Of a stretch of 64,000 nucleotides of DNA, positions 7,863-15,969 are shown piece by piece. Origin of the DNA: Kurthia senegalensis (GTDB lineage Bacteria; Bacillota; Bacilli; Bacillales_A; Planococcaceae); the NCBI RefSeq assembly GCF_000285595.1, contig NZ_HE611067.1, positions 250,214 to 314,213 of the forward strand. Direction: 5' to 3'. Within the stretch, counting starts at the first letter, position 1; each line of letters opens with the position of its first letter. The notes beneath the pieces are model-generated. The model was not told the origin of the DNA. It was given only the letters and a program-made list of their open reading frames with translations, and searched no databases. Made by a program: the position numbers and the translations under genes.

Positions 7863-9201
7863 ATGACAATCCCTCCACTATCGATTGATCCATATTGAAT
7901 TTTGCTTCATATTGTGCACTATCTGCACGTGCTACAAGCTGGATTACGGACTCCCCTTTCTGTCTATAACAGAAGCCTACTGACAGATGGATGAGTAGTT
8001 GCGAGCCAAAAGAAGTTAAGAAAAGCGGATTAAGGGCTTCATACAATTCAAGTGTCAGCTGTTTCGCAATAATTGGACTTTCTTGAATTAAAATAACAAA
8101 TTCATCCCCACCATAACGAATTCCAATCATTTGATTCGTTAAAAGCGATTGGATAATCTGTCCGATTTGTCGGAGAACGTCATCTCCTACCCGATGACCG
8201 TACGTATCATTGATACTCTTAAAATTATCAATATCAATGAAAACAGCTGTTAACTCGTCCGGTGCATTAAAATGTTCAAAAAATCTGCGATTGTATAGCT
8301 TCGTCAAATTATCTGTGAGCGCGGCCTTTTTCATATCAACTGTCGCATCAATGGACTCTTTTGATACACCTTGCGATTTATAATAAAGAACTAATTTTTG
8401 AGCGAATATAATCGCTTCTTCTAACATCTGTCGCTCTTCACATACATTCATTAATTCTCTATACATTTGTTGAATTTCTTGATGATGCTCCTTCGACGCA
8501 TAATACGTTTCTAAACGATCCGTACTTTCAAGCAACTGATCTATATCTTCTTGAAATAATGCGACGTACATTAACATTTCCGAATAAATATAAGAAAATG
8601 TTTGTAAAATAGGATGATTTTTATGTATTTCAATAAACGATACTAAATTTAAAATTGGCTCCAACTGATTGCAATAAAAATAAACTTTCACGGCATGTGG
8701 GAAAATGGAACGAATCGACACCGGAGAGTGCTGTAATATTTCTTCAAAAGCTGGAATGTTTTTTTCAAAAATAGCTCGCGCTTCTTCGAAACGCTTTTCT
8801 TCTATGAGAAAGAACAAATAATTCCCCGTCGCATCACACAAATGCTTCATTTTCCCCGTCTTTTTTGCATAGTGAAATACGCGTTCAAACGCCTCTTCAA
8901 ATGTCCTGTTATTCCCTAACTTAAAAGCGACAATTCCTCTTTTCATCTCTGTATAATACAATGCTTCAGCGGAATTTATTTTTTCAGCTAACGACTGAAG
9001 AACTACTAAATGTTCAAAAGCTCGTTCCACTTCGTTCAAGTTCACTTGACAATTCGTTACATAATTTAATAAGTCAAAATGTTGTTCTATCGTCAATTGA
9101 TTTTCATATACTAACAAATCTTGAAACTCTCGTAAGCTGTCTTCAAACTTTCCACTCTGAAATAATTCAACAGCTAGTTGAAATCGAGCTTCATAGTTCA
9201 T
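7843..9201 (-). CDS. GGDEF protein with TPR-like N-terminus, first of tandem pair
   Basis: A 452-residue cytosolic protein: TPR-like repeats at the N-terminus (YEARFQLAVELFQSGKFEDSLREF), then a GGDEF domain from about residue 300 (DNLTKLYNRRFFEHF) with an intact RYGGDEF near 365. Predicted diguanylate cyclase. The ATG at 9201 is chosen because GAGGTG lies 6 bases upstream; a GTG at 9219 would extend it by six residues. Its architecture matches the downstream gene, which points to a tandem duplication that has diverged. Confidence 0.8.
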   Translation of the reverse strand: MNYEARFQLAVELFQSGKFEDSLREFQDLLVYENQLTIEQHFDLLNYVTNCQVNLNEVERAFEHLVVLQSLAEKINSAEALYYTEMKRGIVAFKLGNNRTFEEAFERVFHYAKKTGKMKHLCDATGNYLFFLIEEKRFEEARAIFEKNIPAFEEILQHSPVSIRSIFPHAVKVYFYCNQLEPILNLVSFIEIHKNHPILQTFSYIYSEMLMYVALFQEDIDQLLESTDRLETYYASKEHHQEIQQMYRELMNVCEERQMLEEAIIFAQKLVLYYKSQGVSKESIDATVDMKKAALTDNLTKLYNRRFFEHFNAPDELTAVFIDIDNFKSINDTYGHRVGDDVLRQIGQIIQSLLTNQMIGIRYGGDEFVILIQESPIIAKQLTLELYEALNPLFLTSFGSQLLIHLSVGFCYRQKGESVIQLVARADSAQYEAKFNMDQSIVEGLSYDSTTN

Positions 9202-9516
9202 AATTCCCACCTCAAACACCTCTTTTAACTATATTTTTGCCTCATATCGTACAATTCAAACATAAATGACGTATAATTCGCAAAATTCTTATTATTATGA
9301 TGTCTTTTATTTAATGCTTTATTATGCATTTTTATCAATTTTGGTCCAAAAAAAACACCAATTTCCCCGAATTGAAAAATTGGTGATGATGTTTGGTATG
9401 AAACGAAACATTTTATAGAATATCATAATTATACGAGAATTTTAAGAAAATCGCAATGACAAAAGCTTGAAGAGATGTGTCATAATAGAGAGAAGAACTG
9501 GAAAGGTGGCACAATC
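9202..9516. other. Intergenic region between GGDEF pair and XRE gene
   Basis: 315 AT-rich bases holding the divergent promoters of the GGDEF pair and the XRE gene, plus a minus-strand terminator-like hairpin at 9345-9385 listed separately. No riboswitch or repeat copy is visible. Confidence 0.5.
9345..9385 (-). terminator. Minus-strand terminator between divergent genes
   Basis: A 9-bp stem, CACCAATTT/AAATTGGTG (9356-9364 and 9377-9385), is followed on the minus strand by a run of eight T. It faces transcripts arriving from the right on the minus strand, although the nearest gene to the right (XRE) is on the plus strand. It would therefore end read-through from the genes at 9687-10459. Confidence 0.6.
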
Positions 9517-9753
9517 ATGGCAATTTATATACGATTAAATTATTTACTTGCAGCAAAAAATATGACATCCAAGCAACTTGCCGAAAAATTACAAATGACC
9601 GAGGCAAATGTATCGCGATTGAAAACAAATCAAACGCAAACAATCCGTTTTTCAACAATCGATGCGTTGTGCGATATTTTTGACTGTCAGCCTGGCGATC
9701 TATTTGAATACGTTCCAGACGAAGCACTTGATTCAACCCGAAGTAAATGTTGA
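9517..9753 (+). CDS. Small XRE/Cro-type HTH regulator
   Basis: A 78-residue protein made almost entirely of a helix-turn-helix domain of the YozG-like Cro/CI type: RLNYLLAAKNMTSKQLAEKLQMTEANVSRLK, then FSTIDALCDIFDCQPGDLFEY. It should bind DNA as a dimer; targets are unknown. The ATG at 9517 follows AAAGGTGG, which rules out the upstream in-frame start. Its last 67 bases overlap the 3' end of the convergent gene on the minus strand. Confidence 0.8.
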   Translation: MAIYIRLNYLLAAKNMTSKQLAEKLQMTEANVSRLKTNQTQTIRFSTIDALCDIFDCQPGDLFEYVPDEALDSTRSKC

Positions 9754-10175
9754 AAATCTTCAAATACGTGCAACAAATGATCGAATTCTTTTACTACGTC
9801 CACATGCTCTTGTAAATGAAATAAGTCCGCAAAAATAGCTAACAACATTCGCTCATATGTAAACCGCGGATTTTCAAAAATATTGACATAATGTGGGTCG
9901 CTTACTTCTCGGACGACAAAATGATGTTGTTGGTCAAAATAACTATTCACTTTTACATTTTGATGTTGCACGAAAATAAATACATATTGTTGTTCGGTTT
10001 TAGTTAACGAATAAAAATATCGCTTACACGTAGAAGGCAATGCCTTTAATGCATGGCACGATAACGGGCTCTTCCCATTCATTTGTCTTAGCTCTTCTGC
10101 TAATACTGCGTCAAAGCTATTGTAAGACGCTTTCGTAATATCTATTTTTTTCAATAAATTCGCATCTACGTCCAT
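9687..10175 (-). CDS. Hypothetical protein overlapping the XRE gene
   Basis: A 162-residue soluble protein that I do not recognise. It is rich in His and aromatic residues in the second half (YFDQQHHFVVREV, FADLFHLQEHVDVV) with no membrane segment or clear catalytic motif. The ORF is convergent with the XRE gene and their 3' ends overlap by 67 bases. A purine-rich AGGCAAGAG stands shortly before the ATG. A function linked to the XRE regulator is possible but unsupported. Confidence 0.6.
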   Translation of the reverse strand: MDVDANLLKKIDITKASYNSFDAVLAEELRQMNGKSPLSCHALKALPSTCKRYFYSLTKTEQQYVFIFVQHQNVKVNSYFDQQHHFVVREVSDPHYVNIFENPRFTYERMLLAIFADLFHLQEHVDVVKEFDHLLHVFEDFQHLLRVESSASSGTYSNRSPG

Positions 10176-10204
10176 AACTCTCTTGCCTCCACAAATCGAT
10201 TATA

Positions 10205-10459
10205 TTACGAATGCTTCCACTCTATTTCGGATGAACATGCCGTGATAATCGTATAAAGGGAAAGTCCCATAATTTTTGTATTGTTAATGAACAACGCAAA
10301 CACATCTTCTTCTCCCGAACGTGCCACTTTATTTGAGCCTAAACATTCCATAAGCTGGAATCGATTTTGGACTTTTTGAATTTCATACGTCGCTAACTGA
10401 AAAGTAAAACGAACATTTTTCTCTTCTTCTAATTGTCGTTCAATTTGTTTTAAATCCAT
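10205..10459 (-). CDS. Small hypothetical protein
   Basis: 84 residues starting MDLKQIERQLEEEKNVRFTF, with an AGGAGG site before the ATG. No recognised domain; a mixed alpha/beta pattern without membrane segments. It ends about 30 bases before the next gene on the same strand (9687-10175), so the two are probably co-transcribed. Confidence 0.6.
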   Translation of the reverse strand: MDLKQIERQLEEEKNVRFTFQLATYEIQKVQNRFQLMECLGSNKVARSGEEDVFALFINNTKIMGLSLYTIITACSSEIEWKHS

Positions 10460-10593
10460 TTGAATTCCTCCTTAAGAAAACTTGATACGTCTATTATACG
10501 CCATATCATTTGTTTTTTCTGAATATTTCAATTAAAAAAAGAATCTCTACTAACTTATACTCAAATAAGTAATAGAAATTCTTTTCGTTACAT

Positions 10594-11271
10594 TTATGCT
10601 CTTTTTAATTTTTTCAATTGTCGTTTCATTTCAGCGTCAATTTGTAAAGAATCCATACATTTCGAAATAGCTTTATTATGCGTCCAATCGTCGAGGTGAT
10701 TCTCTTTCAAAAATCCCCACATAGCATGTGGCATTTTAATGAAAAATTTAGATACTGCCCATGCGACGCCCATTTTCACATAATAATCTTCATTCGTTAA
10801 TGTTTGTAGCATATTCAAACTTTCTTCCATGTACGTTTCATTTACGAAGTGACATAACAACATTACAGCAGCGAACCGTTGTGCGTACGGTGCTTGTTGC
10901 TTACTATACGTTTGGACGATTTCCCAATAAAATGATTGTTCTTTTTTCGCTTCTTTTAGCGCACTGCAAAAGCCATCACAAACAGACCAGTTCGTTATTT
11001 TTGGAATAAAGCGATCGATATATACTTTTCGCTGTTCTTTCGGCACTTTTACCATGCCGATTACGAAGCCTTCAATCATCGTTTGCTCCATATAGTCATT
11101 TTCAACATGCTCTAAAAAGAACAACGGGTCCTCTTTCATAATTTCCTTCGCTAACTTGCGTTGGTCTGGTATACGAACACCTATAATACGCGCTTCAGTT
11201 GGAATCAATTTTTTTGAAAATTGTTGATATGATTCATCTCGTAGCGCAAATAATCTTTCTTTTAAATCCAC
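10594..11271 (-). CDS. DNA alkylation repair protein, AlkD-like
   Basis: A 225-residue all-helical HEAT-repeat protein of the AlkD family. The family pattern includes IIGVRIPDQRKLAKEI near residue 30, NWSVCDGFCSALK near 95 and YVKMGVAWAVSKFF near 165. AlkD-type glycosylases excise bulky or cationic alkylated bases; the Trp and Asp used for this are plausibly those in NWSVCD and WAVSK, but I have not aligned them. It begins 7 bases after the YjcQ-like gene ends, so the two form one unit. Confidence 0.75.
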   Translation of the reverse strand: MDLKERLFALRDESYQQFSKKLIPTEARIIGVRIPDQRKLAKEIMKEDPLFFLEHVENDYMEQTMIEGFVIGMVKVPKEQRKVYIDRFIPKITNWSVCDGFCSALKEAKKEQSFYWEIVQTYSKQQAPYAQRFAAVMLLCHFVNETYMEESLNMLQTLTNEDYYVKMGVAWAVSKFFIKMPHAMWGFLKENHLDDWTHNKAISKCMDSLQIDAEMKRQLKKLKRA

Positions 11272-11278
11272 CTTATCC

Positions 11279-11563
11279 TCACAATTCTATCCATGCTTTC
11301 CGATCTAAACTATTACGATACGGCATAATCCATTCAAAATGATCTGCCAAATATTTCATACCGGAATATTGAATTTCTACTTTTTTAAAATCGAGCGTTT
11401 CATCAGGTCCGAGATGAACGTTGCTTAACATCCCTTCCTTTTGTAAATTCATAACGTAATGTCTGAACTTCAATGGGTCAATCCCATAATCTGCCGCACT
11501 TATTTTACCATTTTTACGTTCAATTTCTTTCAGAATGCTGTACGTTAATCGTGCTTCATTCAT
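11279..11563 (-). CDS. YjcQ-like winged-helix protein
   Basis: About 94 residues resembling YjcQ: LTYSILKEIERKNGKISAADYGI, then FRHYVMNLQKEGMLSNVHLG, and a C-terminal GMKYLADHF segment. The fold is a winged helix of unknown role, often linked to mobile elements. Four consecutive start codons (GTG ATG ATG ATG) follow AGGGG; the third ATG at 11563 has the best spacing, so the start is uncertain by up to 9 bases. Confidence 0.6.
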   Translation of the reverse strand: MNEARLTYSILKEIERKNGKISAADYGIDPLKFRHYVMNLQKEGMLSNVHLGPDETLDFKKVEIQYSGMKYLADHFEWIMPYRNSLDRKAWIEL

Positions 11564-11572
11564 CATCATCAC

Positions 11573-11817
11573 CCCTAATTCATTTGATTATGCGAAATAT
11601 TCCCGAACAGGAATGAAATTAAACACAAACAAAGTGCTGAGAGAAAAAATATTTTGTAAGATGTGAACAGCATAAGTGTCCCTACACTCGTACAAAACAC
11701 ACAAAAAAACACTTCCCAACTTTCCTATCTTCAGATACAGTAGACCTGTATTTTAGAAAAAGTTAAGAAATGCTTATTAACCATTGATATGACGCTATCA
11801 ATAAAGTTTTCAGTAAT
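11573..11817. other. Gene-free stretch beside tRNA-Arg
   Basis: About 245 AT-rich bases between the tRNA and the YjcQ-like gene. It holds the att-like repeat at 11601-11614 and nothing else that I can assign; it may be the residue of a deleted element. Confidence 0.4.
11601..11614. repeat. Partial duplicate of tRNA-Arg 3' end (att-like)
   Basis: TCCCGAACAGGAAT is an exact 14-base direct repeat of 11819-11832, the T-arm/acceptor end of the tRNA gene, 218 bases away. A duplicated tRNA 3' end is the usual scar of tyrosine-recombinase integration. The 200 bases between hold no gene that I can recognise. Confidence 0.5.
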
Positions 11818-11890
11818 GTCCCGAACAGGAATTGAACCTGCGACCTACTCCTTAGGAGGGAGTCGCTCTATCCGACTGAGCTATCGAGAC
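11818..11890 (-). tRNA. tRNA-Arg (anticodon CCT)
   Basis: 73 bases fold as a full cloverleaf on the minus strand. The acceptor stem is GTCTCGA/TCGGGAC with one G-T pair, the D-arm GCTC/GAGC, the anticodon arm ACTCC-CTCCTAA-GGAGT, and the T-arm GCAGG-TTCAATT-CCTGT. The loop CTCCTAA gives anticodon CCT, reading AGG. The 3' CCA is not encoded; ATT follows the acceptor end. Confidence 0.93.
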
Positions 11891-11980
11891 GAAATCGAAA
11901 CTGCCTTTTGATTTTATACCTGTTCCTGCAAATTGTAAAGGCTATTATTATAGTGGAAAAATTTTTAAACTGTCGATATA

Positions 11981-12017
11981 AAAAAGAAGCTTCCTTAAAA
12001 GAGTAAGGAAAGCTTCT
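11981..12017 (-). terminator. Terminator of copper operon
   Basis: GAAGCTTCCTTA/TAAGGAAAGCTTC inverted repeat, with a T-rich stretch on the minus strand, just downstream of copA. Confidence 0.75.
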
Positions 12018-12026
12018 ACAGTCAAA

Positions 12027-14435
12027 TTATTTATGAATATTAACACGTTGTAAGCGCAGAGCATTTAATACGACTGACACGGAACTAAGTGCCATCGCTG
12101 CTCCTGCTACCCAAGGAGCAAGTAATCCAACAGCAGCAATCGGAATGCCAAGCGTATTGTATCCGAATGCCCAAAATAAATTTTGTTGGATGTTACGAAT
12201 CGTTTTCTTACTCATTAAAATGGCATCTGCAATACTCATCAAGTCGCCACGTACGAGTGTAATGTCCGCCGCTTCCATCGCAATATCTGTCCCTGTTCCG
12301 ACAGCCATACCAATCGTAGCAGTCGCTAAAGCTGGTGCATCATTAATACCATCTCCGACCATCGCAACGACTTTTCCTTGCTTCTCAAGCGCTGCGACAT
12401 GTGCCGCTTTTTGTTCAGGTAAAACACTTGCAATGACGTGGTCGATGCCGACTTCTTTCCCAATTGCTCGTGCCGTCGCCTCATTGTCACCTGTAAGCAT
12501 AATTACTTCAATACCTAGTTCGTGTAATTGCGCCACTGCTCGTTTCGACGTTTTCTTCACCGTATCTGCTACAGCAAGCAGCCCAACGAATTGTCCATTC
12601 ATACCGACGAGCATAACCGTTTGCCCTTCGTTTTCAAGTTGCACCATACGATCCGCTATTTCTTCCATAGGAATCGCATATTTCGCCATTAACTTTTTCG
12701 TTCCGACAACGATGAAATCGCCCTCTATTTCCGCCTCAATCCCGTAACCTGGTATCGCCTTAAATTGAGTCGGTGTCAGTAATGAAATGTCTTTTTCTTT
12801 ACTATAGGCAACGATAGATTTTGCTAATGGATGTTCAGACGCTTGTTCACTGCTCGCTACGAGTTGTAAAAAGCGCATTTCATCGAGCGTTGTTTCTATA
12901 TGCGTTACGACAGGTGTCCCGTTCGTAACCGTTCCTGTTTTATCGACAACGACGGTTGTTACTTTAGCAGCTTGTTCTAAATACTCGCCACCTTTAAATA
13001 ACACACCGAGTTCAGCTGCTCGTCCTGTTCCTGCCATAATAGATGTTGGTGTTGCTAATCCGAGTGCACATGGACACGCAATGACGAGAACAGCAATCGT
13101 CGCTTGCAACGCTTTTGCTACGTTTCCAGCGTCTACGAAGAAAATCCAGATGATAAATGTAACGAGCGCAATTCCGATGACAATCGGAACGAAAATACTC
13201 GAAATTTTATCTGCAAGTCGTTGGATTGGCGCTTTAGAACCTTGTGCATTTTCTACAACTTGAATAATTTGTGCAAGAGCGGTTTCTTTCCCAATTTTCG
13301 TTGCGCGCATTTGGAATGCGCCGTGTTGATTCACTGTCGCTCCGAATACAGCATCATCGATTGTTTTTTCAACCGGCATGCTCTCACCCGTCAACATCGA
13401 TTCATCAATCGTCGTTTGTCCGGTTAATAACACACCATCTACCGGAATTTTTTCTCCAGGTTTCACGAGCAATACATCTTGCAGCATCACTTGTTCGATT
13501 GGTACTTCTACTTCTTGTCCATTTCGAATAACACGCGCTGTTTTCGCTTGCAAATGCATTAATTTTTCAATCGCATCCGAAGAATGACCTTTTGCTTTTG
13601 CTTCAAAATATTTCCCTAATAAAATGAGCGTAATAAGTACCGCACTCGTTTCAAAATAAACGTCTGGCATATGATGGGCGGCACGGTCCATTGTCAACAC
13701 TTCATACAAACTGTAAAAATAAGCGGCAGACGTTCCTAATACGACGAGGACGTCCATATTCGCGGCACCACTTCGAAGTGACTTGTAGGCACCTTTATAA
13801 AACTGCGCCCCGATTATAAATTGAACGATTGACGCAAGAACAAGTTGGAACCAAACGTTCATAAACAGTTCCGGTACGTACATCCACTGCGTAAATGAAA
13901 AATGCCCAACCATCGTCCAAAGTAATGGCAGAGATAATACGGCAGAGACGATTAATTTTACTTTTTTTCGGCGTAAAGCTTGCTTTCGAAAATCGGTCGG
14001 TGCTTCTTGTTTATATACCTCTGCCCCGTACCCGATTTTTTCAATGCGTTGTACGATATCAGCAAGCGATACTTCTGTCGGGTTGAATGAAACGGTTGCA
14101 CGCTCTGTCGCTAAATTGACGGTTGCTGTATCAATACCATCCATTTTATTTAACACTTTCTCGATTCGAGCCGAACAAGCTGCACAAGTCATCCCGGTTA
14201 CAGCAAATTGTTGTTGCTCTTTTACGACGCCATATCCGACACGTTCAATTTTTTCTACGATGTCTTTTGCCGACGTTGCCTCTTCATCAAAATGAACCGT
14301 TGCACGTTCTGTCGCTAAATTGACGGTTGCTGTATCTACACCGTCCATTTTATTTAGCACTTTTTCAATACGTGCCGAACAAGCCGCGCATGTCATCCCT
14401 GTCACTTGTAGCGTAATATTTTTTTCTTTCGTCAT
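12027..14435 (-). CDS. copA: Copper-exporting P1B-type ATPase
   Basis: 802 residues. Two N-terminal HMA domains each carry [13 protein letters not shown]. The core has eight membrane helices, the CPC motif of copper transporters ([11 protein letters not shown]), TGE, the phosphorylation loop DKTGTVTNG, the HP motif (EHPLAKSI) and the hinge [10 protein letters not shown]. It exports Cu(I) across the membrane using ATP and receives it from CopZ. The ATG at 14435 is chosen because AAGGTGAAGG precedes it; a longer reading from 14459 would start inside a CsoR-like operator. The two HMA domains share long identical segments, also at DNA level. Confidence 0.95.
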   Translation of the reverse strand: MTKEKNITLQVTGMTCAACSARIEKVLNKMDGVDTATVNLATERATVHFDEEATSAKDIVEKIERVGYGVVKEQQQFAVTGMTCAACSARIEKVLNKMDGIDTATVNLATERATVSFNPTEVSLADIVQRIEKIGYGAEVYKQEAPTDFRKQALRRKKVKLIVSAVLSLPLLWTMVGHFSFTQWMYVPELFMNVWFQLVLASIVQFIIGAQFYKGAYKSLRSGAANMDVLVVLGTSAAYFYSLYEVLTMDRAAHHMPDVYFETSAVLITLILLGKYFEAKAKGHSSDAIEKLMHLQAKTARVIRNGQEVEVPIEQVMLQDVLLVKPGEKIPVDGVLLTGQTTIDESMLTGESMPVEKTIDDAVFGATVNQHGAFQMRATKIGKETALAQIIQVVENAQGSKAPIQRLADKISSIFVPIVIGIALVTFIIWIFFVDAGNVAKALQATIAVLVIACPCALGLATPTSIMAGTGRAAELGVLFKGGEYLEQAAKVTTVVVDKTGTVTNGTPVVTHIETTLDEMRFLQLVASSEQASEHPLAKSIVAYSKEKDISLLTPTQFKAIPGYGIEAEIEGDFIVVGTKKLMAKYAIPMEEIADRMVQLENEGQTVMLVGMNGQFVGLLAVADTVKKTSKRAVAQLHELGIEVIMLTGDNEATARAIGKEVGIDHVIASVLPEQKAAHVAALEKQGKVVAMVGDGINDAPALATATIGMAVGTGTDIAMEAADITLVRGDLMSIADAILMSKKTIRNIQQNLFWAFGYNTLGIPIAAVGLLAPWVAGAAMALSSVSVVLNALRLQRVNIHK

Positions 14436-14450
14436 TTCCTTCACCTTCTT

Positions 14451-14467
14451 ATACACCATAGGGGTAT
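14451..14467 (-). promoter_or_regulatory. CsoR-like operator before copA
   Basis: ATACACCATAGGGGTAT, an imperfect inverted repeat ending in GGGGTAT, lies between copZ and copA and resembles the operator upstream of csoR. It suggests that copA can be derepressed by copper on its own. Confidence 0.5.
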
Positions 14468-14513
14468 ATTATTTTAAAAAAAGAAGAGGCGTTTATGCCC
14501 CTTTTCCTTACGA

Positions 14514-14723
14514 TTATGAAAGAACGTCATATCCTTGATCGTCAATTGTTTCTTTAATAGCGTCCACATTCGTCGCTGATCCGTCGAATGCAACCGTTAC
14601 TTCACCTGCTTCTAAATTAACAGCTACTTGAGAAACGCCTGCTAATTCACCAACGCTTCCTTCTACCGCTTTCACACAATGACCACAAGACATACCTTGT
14701 ACTTTTAATGTAACATTTTCCAT
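14514..14723 (-). CDS. copZ: Copper chaperone
   Basis: A 69-residue single HMA domain with the metal-binding motif GMSCGHC near residue 10 and the usual ferredoxin-like pattern (VNLEAGEVTVAFDG). It carries Cu(I) in the cytosol to CopA. It lies directly after csoR with AGGAGGAA before the ATG, and before copA. Confidence 0.93.
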   Translation of the reverse strand: MENVTLKVQGMSCGHCVKAVEGSVGELAGVSQVAVNLEAGEVTVAFDGSATNVDAIKETIDDQGYDVLS

Positions 14724-14735
14724 TTCCTATTCCTC

Positions 14736-15044
14736 CTATTTTCTCATTAATTTTTGCATCGTAACGAGTAATTCATCTAACACTTCATCGTCACCTTCTG
14801 CTAATCGATCTGCTACACAGCCTTTTAAATGCCCTTCAAGCAATATTTTAGCAACGCTGTTTAGTGCGGATTGAGCCGCTGAAAGTTGTGTAATCACTTC
14901 GTCGCAATACGTATCTTCCTCAATCATCCGTTTGATGCCACGTATTTGTCCTTCTACGCGATTCAACCGAACGTTCAAGTTTTTCTTTACCGATTCTGGA
15001 TGATGACTTTTACGACAAGTATGCATTTCCTCCATACGCCTCAC
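14736..15044 (-). CDS. csoR: Copper-sensing repressor
   Basis: 102 residues (DUF156 family). The Cu(I) ligands are visible as Cys in TYCDEV, His in EGHLKG and Cys in KGCVAD, the C-H-C set that defines CsoR. The N-terminus has three Met codons within seven residues, so the exact start is uncertain; AGGAGGGTGAGG precedes the first. It represses the csoR-copZ-copA operon until Cu(I) binds. CsoR-like operators lie just upstream and before copA. Confidence 0.92.
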   Translation of the reverse strand: MRRMEEMHTCRKSHHPESVKKNLNVRLNRVEGQIRGIKRMIEEDTYCDEVITQLSAAQSALNSVAKILLEGHLKGCVADRLAEGDDEVLDELLVTMQKLMRK

Positions 15045-15068
15045 CCTCCTTTATGAACACATCTTAAC

Positions 15069-15085
15069 ATACCTATAAGGGGTAT
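15069..15085 (-). promoter_or_regulatory. CsoR-like operator upstream of csoR
   Basis: ATACCTATAAGGGGTAT, 25 bases before csoR, has ATACC/GGTAT arms as in known CsoR sites of Bacillales. It fits autoregulation of the copper operon. Confidence 0.6.
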
Positions 15086-15106
15086 GCAAACAAACTGCTC
15101 ATATCG

Positions 15107-15144
15107 AAAAGCCCACACTAAACATACTATTTGTGTGGGCTTTT
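15107..15144. terminator. Terminator between copper and iron operons
   Basis: AAAAGCCCACAC...GTGTGGGCTTTT, symmetrical with A and T runs on both sides. It ends the iron-uptake operon on the minus strand. Confidence 0.8.
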
Positions 15145-15148
15145 GTAT

Positions 15149-15958
15149 TTATTTCGCAGGCTCGAGTGTACGCCCTTTGCCGAACGGTAAACACATCGGC
15201 GTACCGAAAATAGGATCGTTCATCATCTGACATTGTAAATCAAACACATTTTCAACGAGTTCCGCTGTCATAATATGCTCAGGTTGCCCTTGTTCAAAAA
15301 TCGTACGGTCTTTCACCGTAATAATATGATCTGCATAACGACACGCTAAATTAATATCGTGTAGCACCATAATAATCGTGCGCTGCTGTGTCCGGTTCAA
15401 TTCAAATAATAAATCGAGGACGTCAATTTGATGCGTTAAATCTAAATACGTTGTCGGTTCGTCTAATAAAATAATATCGGTATTTTGTGCGAGTGTCATA
15501 GCTATCCAAGCCCGTTGACGCTGCCCACCAGAAAGTTCATCGACGATTTTATTTTGTAACTCGTACATGGCTGTTGATTTCAACGCATTCATAACGATTT
15601 CTTCATCTTGTTCTGTCCACTGCTTGCGCCACGTCTGATGTGGATAACGTCCTTGTTTGACGAGTTGTAAAACCGTTAACCCTTCTGGTGCGACAGGTGA
15701 TTGAGGTAAAATCGACAATTTTTTAGCAACATCTTTCGTTGATAAATGAAAAACGTCTTCCCCGTCTAATAATACAGCACCATTTTTCGGCTTTAATAAA
15801 CGCGCAATCGAACGTAGTAACGTTGATTTCCCACACCCATTTGCGCCAATTAATACGGTGATTTTATTCATTGGCATCGTTACGTTCAACGCATCAATAA
15901 TCGTCGTTGCCCCGTAACTAAGCGTTAAGTTTTCTGTTTTTAAGGAATGTGCCATCAT
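15149..15958 (-). CDS. Siderophore ABC importer, ATPase subunit (FecE/YusV-like)
   Basis: A 269-residue nucleotide-binding subunit: Walker A GANGCGKST, Q-loop SILPQSP, signature LSGGQRQRAWIAMTLAQ, Walker B IILLDEPTTYLDL and H-loop VLHD. It belongs to the iron-siderophore/B12/haem group. It energises the two permeases encoded immediately upstream. Substrate class (Fe(III)-siderophore) is inferred from the neighbours and the Fur box; the actual siderophore is unknown. Confidence 0.88.
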   Translation of the reverse strand: MMAHSLKTENLTLSYGATTIIDALNVTMPMNKITVLIGANGCGKSTLLRSIARLLKPKNGAVLLDGEDVFHLSTKDVAKKLSILPQSPVAPEGLTVLQLVKQGRYPHQTWRKQWTEQDEEIVMNALKSTAMYELQNKIVDELSGGQRQRAWIAMTLAQNTDIILLDEPTTYLDLTHQIDVLDLLFELNRTQQRTIIMVLHDINLACRYADHIITVKDRTIFEQGQPEHIMTAELVENVFDLQCQMMNDPIFGTPMCLPFGKGRTLEPAK

Positions 15959-15969
15959 GCACGCCCTCC

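Noticed and set aside
12145-14295. Several long plus-strand frames inside copA
   Set aside because: They are shadows of the copA coding sequence in other frames; composition and lack of start sites agree.
12027-14435. Recent gene conversion or assembly duplication in copA
   Set aside because: The two N-terminal HMA domains are very alike, but repeated HMA domains are normal in CopA and the frame is intact.
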